The position numbers were made by a program, and so were the translations under genes. The notes beneath the pieces are model-generated. The model did no database searches. It was not told the origin of the DNA and saw nothing but the letters and a program-made list of their open reading frames with translations. Shown here in pieces: positions 43,726 through 52,059 of a stretch of 64,000 nucleotides of DNA. This DNA is from Pseudoflavonifractor sp. Marseille-P3106 (lineage in GTDB: Bacteria; Bacillota; Clostridia; Oscillospirales; Oscillospiraceae), in contig LT827126.1 in the NCBI GenBank assembly GCA_900169975.1, positions 124,001 to 188,000 of the forward strand. Reading direction: 5' to 3'. How positions within the stretch are numbered: the first letter of the stretch is position 1; each line of letters begins with the position of its first letter.

Positions 43726-45084
43726 GTGGCGCAAAACGACTTTTCCCGGGGAACCATGTCCCGGAACATTTTGACCATGGCCCTGCCCATGACGGCGGCC
43801 CAACTCATCAACATCCTCTACAATATCGTGGACCGGGTCTACCTGGGGCATCTGGAAGGGGTAGGCCGTCTGTCCATCACCGGACTGGGGCTCTGCCTGC
43901 CCGTCATCTCCATTCTCATCGGGTTTGCCAACCTGTGCGGGATGGGAGGTGCGCCCCTGTGTTCCATCTGCCGGGGGAAGGGAGAGAATGAGGAAGCGGA
44001 GAGTGTAATGGGAAATTCCTTTACACTTTTGATCCTGTTTGGAGTCGGACTGACTGCGATCTGCCTTCTGCTGAAACGGCCCATTCTCTACCTCTTCGGC
44101 GCCAGCGACGCCACATTTCCCTATGCGGACGACTATCTCACCATTTACCTCTGCGGCACGCTTTTCGTCATGATCGGACTGGGGATGAACCCCTTTGTCA
44201 ACGCCCAGGGCTTCGGTCGGACGGGGATGATGACAGTGGCGCTGGGTGCGGCGGTGAATTTGGTGCTGGATCCTATTTTTATCTTCGGCTTTGGGATGGG
44301 GGTCCGGGGGGCCGCTCTGGCCACTGTGATCTCCCAGGCCTGCTCGGCGGTGTGGGTGCTGGGGTTCCTCACCGGTCCCAAGGCCATCCTCCGGCTGCGC
44401 CGGACGGCTTTGAAGCTCCGATGGGAGCGGGTGCGCCGCATTCTGGGTCTGGGCTCCTCCGGCTTTGTGATGGCCCTTACCAACTCCCTGGTGCAGATCC
44501 TGTGCAACGCCACCCTCCAACGGGTGGGGGGAGACCTCTATGTGGGCGTGATGACGGTGGTGAACTCGGTGCGGGAGGTGGCCACCATGCCGGCCGCCGG
44601 AATCACCAACGGCTGCCAGCCTGTGCTGGGCTATAACTACGGCGCGGGGCAGTACCGGCGGGTGCGGGAGGGCATCCGCTTCACCACCGCCGCCACCATG
44701 GGTTATACCGCGGCGATCTGGGTGGTGATCATGGCGTTTCCGGCGATGTTCATCCATATCTTCAACAGCGAAGCGGAACTGCTCTCCGCGGGTGTGCCTG
44801 CCTTCCGCATTTACTTTGCCGCCTTTTTCTGCATGGCCTTCCAGTTCATCGGCCAGTCGGTTTCGGTGGCGCTGAACCGGTCGAAGAGCGCGGTGTTTTT
44901 CTCCCTCTTCCGCAAGGCGTTTATCGTGGCGCCCCTGACGCTGCTGCTGCCTGCCCTGGGCTGGGGCGTGGACGGGGTGTTCTGGGCCGAACCCATCTCC
45001 AACGTGGTGGGCGGCCTGGCCTGCTTTATCACCATGTGGCTGACGGTCTATCTGCCTCTGGGGCACAAACCGGACGGCACGTGA
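43726..45084 (+). CDS. MATE family efflux transporter (452 aa)
   Basis: A 12-segment multidrug/sodium antiporter. Motifs of the family are visible, such as LPMTAAQLINILYNIVDRVY near the start and GAAVNLVLDPIFIFGFGMG near residue 165. The GTG start at 43726 has GAGGGG upstream. Intergenic DNA with the M20 gene holds AT-rich sequence that could carry divergent promoters. Substrate is unknown. Confidence 0.9.
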   Translation: MAQNDFSRGTMSRNILTMALPMTAAQLINILYNIVDRVYLGHLEGVGRLSITGLGLCLPVISILIGFANLCGMGGAPLCSICRGKGENEEAESVMGNSFTLLILFGVGLTAICLLLKRPILYLFGASDATFPYADDYLTIYLCGTLFVMIGLGMNPFVNAQGFGRTGMMTVALGAAVNLVLDPIFIFGFGMGVRGAALATVISQACSAVWVLGFLTGPKAILRLRRTALKLRWERVRRILGLGSSGFVMALTNSLVQILCNATLQRVGGDLYVGVMTVVNSVREVATMPAAGITNGCQPVLGYNYGAGQYRRVREGIRFTTAATMGYTAAIWVVIMAFPAMFIHIFNSEAELLSAGVPAFRIYFAAFFCMAFQFIGQSVSVALNRSKSAVFFSLFRKAFIVAPLTLLLPALGWGVDGVFWAEPISNVVGGLACFITMWLTVYLPLGHKPDGT

Positions 45085-45174
45085 CAGTGTGTGGTTTGAC
45101 CTTGCCCGGGGAGGGGAAAACTGGTATACTGTAAGTTACGGCTTTTCACCCAAACAGTCAGGAGGCACTTGGCA

Positions 45175-47907
45175 ATGAAGCTCATGGTCATCGACGGCAA
45201 TTCCATCATCAACCGCGCCTTCTACGGTGTGCGGCCCCTTTCCACCCGGGACGGGCTCCCCACCAACGCCGTATACGGCTTTCTCAATATTTTGCTCAAG
45301 CTGCTGGATGAGGAGGGACCGGACGCCCTGTGCGTCGCCTTCGACCTGAGGGCTCCCACCTTCCGGCATCTGGCCTACGAGGGCTACAAGGCCCAGCGCA
45401 AGCCCATGCCGGAGGATCTGGTAAAGCAGGTGCCCCTCCTGAAAGAGGTGCTGGACGCGCTGAACATCCCCCGCTATGAGCTGGAGGGGTGGGAGGCCGA
45501 CGACCTCATCGGCACCATCGCCGAAAAGGACACGGCGGCGGGCTGGGACACGGTGGTGGTGACGGGAGACAAGGATTCCCTTCAGCTCATCACCGACCGT
45601 GTCACCGTCAAGCTGGTGACCACCCGCATGGGGCAGACCACCACCAAAAACATGACGCCCGACGCGTTCCGGGCCGAGTACGGCTTTGATCCCATCCATA
45701 TCATCGACCTCAAGGCCCTCATGGGGGATGCCTCGGACAACATTCCCGGGGTGAGGGGCATCGGGGAAAAGACCGCCATGGATCTCATCCAGCGCTTCAA
45801 CACGGTGGCGTGCATCTATGAAAAGCTCCCCGATCTGGAGGGGGTCAAGCCCGGTGCGCTGAAAAGGCTGGACGAGGGCCGGGAGCAGGCGGAATTGTCC
45901 TACGATCTGGCCACCATCCGCCGGGATGCGCCGCTGGCCTTTGCCCCGGAGAATGCCCTCCGGCGGGAACCCGACCGCTCCGCCGCCTATGAGCTGTTTC
46001 TCCGGCTGGAGTTTGCCAAGCTCATCGAAAAACTGGGGCTGACTTCCGGCTCAGCGGGAGAAGCGGGGGAGGGCCAGACGCAGACGGGCGCCTGCGAGAG
46101 CGAGGTGGTCTCCGACCGGGCGCGGATGGAGGAGCTGCTGGCGCTGTGGCGACAGCGGGATCACGTTTCCCTGCTGACCCTCCCGGAGTTGTCGGGCGTG
46201 TGCGTGGAGTGGGGGGATGCGCACTGCGGCAGAGCCGCGCTCTGCTTTCCTGACCGTCTGGACTGCTACAACGACTTTCTCCGGGGGATCTTTGCCCCGG
46301 ATATCCGCAAGGTCACCCACAGGGCAAAGGATCTGATGGGAGAGCTGCTGGCCGAGGGGCTGTCCCTTGAGGGATTTGTCTTCGACACCGAGCTGGCGGC
46401 CTATCTGCTGGCGCCCACCGACGGCAGCTATGAGCTGGATAAGCTGAGCGTATCCTACTTCAATTTCGAGACCGCCAAACCCCAGGTCTACCGCGCCCCC
46501 GGGGCCTTCAGCCCACTGCTGGCGCCGGAGGACGCACAGACGGCGGGGAAGGATCCCTATGCCGGGACGGAGGACCGGGAGGCGACCGCCGCTGCCGTGT
46601 CCGGGCCCATGGGGGCCTTTCTGAGCCACACCGCTTTGGTGGAGGCCCTGTATGGAGAACTCTCCCGGCGGCTGGAGGAGCTGGGGCTCCATCAGGTCTA
46701 TTATGACATCGAGCTGCCCCTCTGCCCGGTGCTGGCCGAGATGGAGCGCACCGGTGTCCTGGTGGACCGGAAGGCCCTGGCCCGGTTTGGGGAGATGCTG
46801 GAGACCCGGCTGAGGGAGGACGAGACCGCCATCTACGACCTGGCGGGGGAGACCTTCAACATCAATTCGACCCAGCAGATGGGACACATCCTCTTTGACA
46901 AGCTGGGCCTGCCCCCGGTGAAAAAGACCAAGACGGGCTATTCCACCAACGCAGAGGTGCTGGAGAAGCTCCGGGGAAAGCACCCCGTCATCGACGCCAT
47001 TCTGGAATACCGGCAGTACGCCAAGCTCAAATCCACCTATGTGGACGGGCTGACCAAGGTTATCGCCCCCGACGGGCGCATCCACACCTCTTTCCAGAAT
47101 ACGGTCACCGCCACCGGGCGGCTTTCCTCCACCGAACCCAACCTTCAAAACATCCCCGTCCGCACCGAACTGGGGGCCCAGCTGCGGAACATGTTCGTAT
47201 CCGCCCCCGGCTGTATGCTGGTGGACGCAGACTACTCCCAGATCGAGCTGCGGCTGCTGGCTCATATCGCGGGCGACAAGGCCATGCAGGAGGCTTTCCG
47301 CAGCGGTGCGGACATCCACACCGCCACCGCCGCCCAGGTCTTCGGCGTGCCGCCGGAGGAGGTCTCCCACGAGATGCGCCGCCGGGCCAAGGCCGTCAAC
47401 TTCGGCATCGTCTACGGCATCTCCGATTTCTCCCTGGCCCAGGACATCGGCGTGAGCCGGGCCGAGGCCCGGGAGTATATGGACCGTTACTTCGCCACCT
47501 TCCGGGGAGTGCGGGCCTATATGGACCGGGTGGTGGCCGAGGCCAAGGAGCAGGGTTGGGTGGCCACCCTCATGGGCCGCCGCCGGTGGCTGCCTGAACT
47601 GAAGTCGGCCAACTTCAACCTGCGCTCCTTCGGCGAGCGGGTGGCCCTCAATATGCCTATCCAGGGCACCGCCGCCGACGTCATCAAGCTGGCCATGATC
47701 CGGGTCTGGAAGGCCCTCAAGGCCGAGGGCCTGAAGGCCAAACTTATCCTCCAGGTCCACGATGAGCTGATCGTGGAGTGCCCGGAGGAGGAGACGGAAC
47801 AAGTCAAAGAAGTGCTCACTCGGGAGATGGAGGATGCGGTGGACTACGCCGTCCCCATGCGGGCGGATTCCGCCGCCGGGAAGAGCTGGGGAGAGGCGAA
47901 GGAATGA
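45175..47907 (+). CDS. polA: DNA polymerase I (910 aa)
   Basis: Repair and primer-removal polymerase. Residues 1 to about 290 are the 5'-3' exonuclease (MVIDGNSIINRAFYGVRPLS, then DGLPTNAVYGFLNIL). The middle domain lacks the Asp-x-Glu that an active 3'-5' proofreading site needs, as in many Bacillota. The polymerase domain (about 520-910) is complete: DADYSQIELRLLAHI, RRRAKAVNFGIVYG, and QVHDELIVE. I chose ATG 45175, nine bases after GGAGG; an in-frame TTG at 45169 is too close. The stop overlaps the rimI start (ATGA). Confidence 0.94.
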   Translation: MKLMVIDGNSIINRAFYGVRPLSTRDGLPTNAVYGFLNILLKLLDEEGPDALCVAFDLRAPTFRHLAYEGYKAQRKPMPEDLVKQVPLLKEVLDALNIPRYELEGWEADDLIGTIAEKDTAAGWDTVVVTGDKDSLQLITDRVTVKLVTTRMGQTTTKNMTPDAFRAEYGFDPIHIIDLKALMGDASDNIPGVRGIGEKTAMDLIQRFNTVACIYEKLPDLEGVKPGALKRLDEGREQAELSYDLATIRRDAPLAFAPENALRREPDRSAAYELFLRLEFAKLIEKLGLTSGSAGEAGEGQTQTGACESEVVSDRARMEELLALWRQRDHVSLLTLPELSGVCVEWGDAHCGRAALCFPDRLDCYNDFLRGIFAPDIRKVTHRAKDLMGELLAEGLSLEGFVFDTELAAYLLAPTDGSYELDKLSVSYFNFETAKPQVYRAPGAFSPLLAPEDAQTAGKDPYAGTEDREATAAAVSGPMGAFLSHTALVEALYGELSRRLEELGLHQVYYDIELPLCPVLAEMERTGVLVDRKALARFGEMLETRLREDETAIYDLAGETFNINSTQQMGHILFDKLGLPPVKKTKTGYSTNAEVLEKLRGKHPVIDAILEYRQYAKLKSTYVDGLTKVIAPDGRIHTSFQNTVTATGRLSSTEPNLQNIPVRTELGAQLRNMFVSAPGCMLVDADYSQIELRLLAHIAGDKAMQEAFRSGADIHTATAAQVFGVPPEEVSHEMRRRAKAVNFGIVYGISDFSLAQDIGVSRAEAREYMDRYFATFRGVRAYMDRVVAEAKEQGWVATLMGRRRWLPELKSANFNLRSFGERVALNMPIQGTAADVIKLAMIRVWKALKAEGLKAKLILQVHDELIVECPEEETEQVKEVLTREMEDAVDYAVPMRADSAAGKSWGEAKE

Positions 47908-48371
47908 AAAATTATAAACTGGTCCCCATGGACCGCTCTCATATCAAAGAGATCGCCAGCGTGGAGAGGGAATGCTTCTCTACCCCCTGGACTGAGGCCA
48001 TGCTGGAGGAGGAGCTCTTCAACCCCATGGCCTCCTTCATCGTGGCCCAGCGGGCCGACGGGGCGGTGCTGGGCTACGCCGGGCTCCATGTGGTGCTGGA
48101 CGAGGGCTATATCGACAACATCGCCGTCCGGCCCGACTACCGGGGGCAGGGGATCGCGGACGCCCTACTGGATGTGTTCGTCCGTTTCGGCCGGGCCAAG
48201 CTGGCCCTGCTCACCCTGGAGGTGCGCCTGACCAACGAGCCGGCCATCCAGCTATACTACAAGCACGGCTTCGCCCAGGTGGGCCGCCGGAAGGACTACT
48301 ACGAAAACCCCAAAGAGGACGCCATCATCATGACGCTGGAGTTTGGGGAGCAGGAGGAAGCAAATGTCTGA
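47904..48371 (+). CDS. rimI: Ribosomal protein S18-alanine N-acetyltransferase (155 aa)
   Basis: A GNAT enzyme that acetylates an N-terminal alanine. The acetyl-CoA motif is DNIAVRPDYRGQGIADALLD near residue 72, with family features SVERECFSTPWTEAMLEEEL. The ATG overlaps the polA stop. A second GNAT gene overlaps its end, and tsaD follows. RimI and TsaD often sit together, which supports the call. Confidence 0.88.
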   Translation: MKNYKLVPMDRSHIKEIASVERECFSTPWTEAMLEEELFNPMASFIVAQRADGAVLGYAGLHVVLDEGYIDNIAVRPDYRGQGIADALLDVFVRFGRAKLALLTLEVRLTNEPAIQLYYKHGFAQVGRRKDYYENPKEDAIIMTLEFGEQEEANV

Positions 48372-48951
48372 CACGCAGTTTCGGCCCCTCACTGAGGAGG
48401 AGCTGAAGGAGCTATACAAGACCCATATGAAACGGGATTTTCCCCCCGACGAGCTCAAGCCCCTGTCCCGGCTGCTGACGCTCATGGGACAGGGCGACTA
48501 CGAGCCCTACGGCCTCTTTCAGGAGGGAGAGCTGCTGGCCTATGCCCTCTACTGGAAGGCAGGGGAGGATCCCTATGTGATGCTGGACTACTTCGCCGTC
48601 CTGCCCGAGGGGCGCAATCAGGGCACAGGCAGCGCCCTGCTGCGGCAGATGCTGGACCGGTTCTGCCAAGGCGGCCGGGGCGTGTTCGGCGAGGTGGAGA
48701 TCCCCAATACCGGCGACGAGGAAGTGGACGCCTTGCGCCGCAGACGGCTGGGCTTCTATGATCGGGCGGGGTTTCGGAAGATCAACTATTACACAAAGGT
48801 ATTCGGCGTCCCTTACATCGTCCTGGCCTACGGCCCGGACATCTCCAACGACGCGCTGCTGGACACTCACCGGAAGCTCTACCACAGCGCCTTCCCCGAC
48901 CCCCAAATTTACGAGAACAACGTGTTTATCCCGGAGGCGATGGAGAAATGA
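48364..48951 (+). CDS. GNAT family acetyltransferase (195 aa)
   Basis: A second acetyltransferase in the operon. Acetyl-CoA motif: YFAVLPEGRNQGTGSALLRQ near residue 77. The C-terminal part continues with YDRAGFRKINYYTKVFGVPY. The start lies eight bases inside the end of rimI and the stop overlaps the tsaD start. The substrate is unknown; the family is broad. Confidence 0.8.
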   Translation: MSDTQFRPLTEEELKELYKTHMKRDFPPDELKPLSRLLTLMGQGDYEPYGLFQEGELLAYALYWKAGEDPYVMLDYFAVLPEGRNQGTGSALLRQMLDRFCQGGRGVFGEVEIPNTGDEEVDALRRRRLGFYDRAGFRKINYYTKVFGVPYIVLAYGPDISNDALLDTHRKLYHSAFPDPQIYENNVFIPEAMEK

Positions 48952-49958
48952 ATATCCTGGCCTTTGAGTCCACCTGCGACGAGACGGCGGCGGCAGTGGT
49001 GCGGGATGGACGGACCATCCTCTCCGACGCCATTGCCTCTCAGGTGGACATGCACGCCCTGTACGGCGGCGTGGTGCCAGAGATCGCCTCCCGCAAACAC
49101 GTGGAGGCCATTGTCGGCCTGGCGGACCGGGCGCTGTCCGACGCGGGACTGACCCGCGCCGGCATCGACGCCATCGCGGTGAGCTACGCGCCCGGACTCA
49201 TTGGGGCGGTGCTGGTGGGGGTCAACTTCGCCAAGTCGGCCGCCCTGGCGCTGGAGGTGCCGCTCATCCCCGTCCATCACATCCGGGGCCATATCGCCGC
49301 CAACTATCTGGCCCACCCGGATCTGGAGCCGCCCTTTGTCTGTCTCTGTGTCTCGGGGGGCAACACCCTCATCGCCGACGTGCGGGATTACACCGACATG
49401 GAGGTCATGGGAGCCACCCGGGACGACGCGGCGGGGGAGTGCTTCGACAAGGCCGCCCGGGTGCTGGGCATCGGTTATCCCGGCGGCGGCCCCATGGACC
49501 GTCTGGCCCGGGGGGGGGACGACAAGCGCTACCCGCTGCCCCGCTCCCACGTGGAGGGCCATCTCCTGGACATGTCCTTCTCAGGGCTGAAAACGGCGGT
49601 ACTCAACCTGGCCCACAACGCCCGGCAGAAGGGGGAGGAACTGGATTACCCCGGTCTGGCCGCCTCTTTTTCCGCCGCCGTCAGCGACATCCTGGTGCCC
49701 CGGGTCATGGAGGCCGCCCGTCAGAAGGGCTACGGCAAGGTGGCCGTGGCGGGGGGCGTGGGGGCCAATTCCCGCATCCGGGGCGACCTGGAAAAGGCCT
49801 GCCGGAAGTCGGGGGACAAGCTGTTTTTGCCCCCCCTGTCCCTCTGCGGGGACAACGGGGCCATGATCGGAAGCCAGGGCTACTATGAATATCTGGCGGG
49901 CCGCAGGGCAGGCAGCGATCTGAATGCCTACGCCACCCGGGATCTTGGGCTGGGCTGA
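48948..49958 (+). CDS. tsaD: tRNA N6-adenosine threonylcarbamoyltransferase (336 aa)
   Basis: The catalytic protein of t6A synthesis at tRNA position 37. The ATPase fold start is NILAFESTCDETAAAVV, the metal site is VHHIRGHIAAN near residue 110, and the nucleotide loops are CVSGGNTLIA and VAGGVGANSR. It overlaps the preceding GNAT stop. Length is normal. A terminator follows. Confidence 0.95.
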   Translation: MNILAFESTCDETAAAVVRDGRTILSDAIASQVDMHALYGGVVPEIASRKHVEAIVGLADRALSDAGLTRAGIDAIAVSYAPGLIGAVLVGVNFAKSAALALEVPLIPVHHIRGHIAANYLAHPDLEPPFVCLCVSGGNTLIADVRDYTDMEVMGATRDDAAGECFDKAARVLGIGYPGGGPMDRLARGGDDKRYPLPRSHVEGHLLDMSFSGLKTAVLNLAHNARQKGEELDYPGLAASFSAAVSDILVPRVMEAARQKGYGKVAVAGGVGANSRIRGDLEKACRKSGDKLFLPPLSLCGDNGAMIGSQGYYEYLAGRRAGSDLNAYATRDLGLG

Positions 49959-49965
49959 GAGAAAA

Positions 49966-50012
49966 AGCAGGCTGCGCAGGCGCTTTAAGCGTCTGTGCGG
50001 CTTGCTTTTTTG
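49966..50012 (+). terminator. Terminator after tsaD
   Basis: A long, imperfect hairpin (AAGCAGGCTGCGCAGGCG with GCGTCTGTGCGGCTTGCTT) is followed by a T run. Confidence 0.85.
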
Positions 50013-50070
50013 TATTTTAGGAAGGGAAACTCAGAAGTTTAAATTTTATGTATAAAAAACTTTTTTCTCA

Positions 50071-50099
50071 TTGACTAAAAATTAGTTTGGTGCTATATT
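50071..50099 (+). promoter_or_regulatory. Promoter of the hydrogenase operon
   Basis: TTGACT (50071-50076) and TATATT (50094-50099) are 17 bases apart. The leader to the first start codon is about 115 bases and holds no gene; it has an inverted repeat (TTTTGGTGGC with GCCAAA) of unknown meaning. Confidence 0.7.
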
Positions 50100-50220
50100 G
50101 GAAACCATATTTGGGGGAGTTCATTGCTCCGGGGTGGGAGTCACAGAGTTTTGGTGGCTTTCATCGCCAAATCGCGCCGCGGAGCGACGCGGCAGCTTGA
50201 CAAAAAAGGAGTGCCCTGAA

Positions 50221-52059
50221 ATGAGTCGGTTGGACATCAAGACCCCAAGTCAGGCGCAGGCTGTGGTGGATCAGCTCTACCGCAACATGGAGCGCCGCAT
50301 TGCCGCCAGCCCTCCGGGATTGTGTCCGGTGGATCTGGCGCTGAACTTTCTCAATCTCTGTCAGGCCCAGACCTGCGGAAAATGTGTGCCCTGCCGGGTG
50401 GGGCTCAGCCAGCTCTCCGCACTGCTTCGGGAGGTGTTGGAGGGGGAGCCGGAGCTCAGGATCCTCCATCGGATCGAGGAGACCGCCCGGGTCATCTCGG
50501 ACACGGCGGACTGCGCCATCGGCATCGACGCGGCCAACCTGGTGCTGATGGGCCTCAAGGGCTTCCGGGACGACTACGAGGAGCACATCCTCCATCACCG
50601 CTGCCTAGGCTCTCTGAGCAACCCGGTGCCCTGTGTGGCCCTATGCCCCGCGGGAGTCGACATCCCCGGCTACATCGCCCTGGTGAACGCGGGACGCTGC
50701 GGCGACGCCGTGCGCCTCATCCGCAAGGACAATCCCCTCCCGCTGGCCTGCGCCTACATCTGCGAGCACCCCTGCGAGGCCCGCTGCCGTCGGAGCATGG
50801 TGGACGACGCACTGAACATCCGGGGACTGAAGCGCTATGCTGTGGATACCGCCGGAGACGTGCCTCAGCCCCCCTGCGCGGAGGCCACCGGCAAGACGGT
50901 GGCGGTGGTGGGCGGCGGCCCGGGCGGGCTGTCCGCGGCCTACTACCTGGCGCTCATGGGCCACAAGGTCACCATTTATGAAAAGCGCCGCCAGCTGGGC
51001 GGCATGATGCGCTACGGCATCCCCAGCTACCGCCTGCCCCGGGAGCGGATGGACCGGGAGATCGCCTCTATCCTGTCTCTGGGCATCGAGGTACATACCG
51101 GGGTGGATGTGGGCAGGGACGTTGCCTTCGACACGCTCAAGGAACGCTATGACTGCCTGTACCTCTCCATCGGCGCGCAAACCGATAAAAAGACCGGCAT
51201 CCCCGGCGAGGACAGCAAGGGCGTGGTTTCGGCCGTGGAACTGCTGCGCAGCATCGGGGACGACGATCTGCCCGACTTCACCGGGAAGCGGGTGGTAGTC
51301 ATCGGCGGCGGCAACGTGGCCATGGATGTGACCCGCTCCGCCATCCGCCTGGGGGCTTCTGCCGTGACCTGCGTCTACCGCCGCCGCCAGGAGGACATGA
51401 CTGCCCAGGCCGAGGAGGTGGAGGGTGCCGTGGCCGAGGGCGCCGAGCTGCTGACCCTCCATGCCCCCGTGCGCATCGAAGCCGACGGGGACGGAAACGC
51501 AGTGGCCCTGTGGGCCCAGCCCCAGATCATCGGGGAGATGGACCGGGCGGGCCGGCCCGCTCCGGTCACGGCGCAGGCCGGAGAGGTGCGCATCCCTGCC
51601 GACGTCATCATTGTGGCCATCGGCCAGGGCATCGAGACCCGCGGCTTTGAACAGAGCGGTATCCAGATCCAGCGGGGCGGCACAATGCTGGCCGACTCCA
51701 GCACCCAGCTGCCCCGGATGAAGGGTGTCTTTGCGGGTGGAGACTGCGTCACCGGTCCGGCCACCGTTATCCGCGCCATTGCCGCCGGAAAAGTTGCCGC
51801 GGCCAACATTGACGAGTACCTGGGTTATCGTCACGAGATCAAGACGGACGTGGAGGTGCCCACGCCCCGCTGCACCGATCTCCGGCCCCGCGGCCGGGTC
51901 AATCCCTCTGAGCGGGAGGCAGGGGAGCGCAAGCAGGACTTCCAGTGCATTGAGTGCGGCATGAGCGGGGAAGAGGCCGGTCAGGAATCCTCCCGCTGCC
52001 TGCGCTGCGACCACTTCGGCTACGGGATCTTTAAGGGAGGACGTGTGGAGAAATGGTAA
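50221..52059 (+). CDS. Fe-S/GltD-type flavoprotein, probable electron-input subunit of the hydrogenase (612 aa)
   Basis: ATG 50221 follows AAGGAG. Residues 1-130 resemble the NuoF C-terminal iron-sulfur domain (QTCGKCVPCRVG near 46). A GltD-like domain follows: CPAGVDIPGYI, CEHPCEARCRR, then a FAD loop VAVVGGGPGGLSAAYYLALM near 227. The NAD(P) loop is VVVIGGGNVAMDVTRSAI near 362. The C-terminal end (about 575-600) has CIECGMSGEEAGQ and CLRCDHFGYG, another Fe-S or zinc knuckle. Its stop overlaps the hydrogenase start, so the two should form one enzyme that links NAD(P)H and hydrogen. Whether it bifurcates electrons is inference. Confidence 0.82.
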   Translation: MSRLDIKTPSQAQAVVDQLYRNMERRIAASPPGLCPVDLALNFLNLCQAQTCGKCVPCRVGLSQLSALLREVLEGEPELRILHRIEETARVISDTADCAIGIDAANLVLMGLKGFRDDYEEHILHHRCLGSLSNPVPCVALCPAGVDIPGYIALVNAGRCGDAVRLIRKDNPLPLACAYICEHPCEARCRRSMVDDALNIRGLKRYAVDTAGDVPQPPCAEATGKTVAVVGGGPGGLSAAYYLALMGHKVTIYEKRRQLGGMMRYGIPSYRLPRERMDREIASILSLGIEVHTGVDVGRDVAFDTLKERYDCLYLSIGAQTDKKTGIPGEDSKGVVSAVELLRSIGDDDLPDFTGKRVVVIGGGNVAMDVTRSAIRLGASAVTCVYRRRQEDMTAQAEEVEGAVAEGAELLTLHAPVRIEADGDGNAVALWAQPQIIGEMDRAGRPAPVTAQAGEVRIPADVIIVAIGQGIETRGFEQSGIQIQRGGTMLADSSTQLPRMKGVFAGGDCVTGPATVIRAIAAGKVAAANIDEYLGYRHEIKTDVEVPTPRCTDLRPRGRVNPSEREAGERKQDFQCIECGMSGEEAGQESSRCLRCDHFGYGIFKGGRVEKW

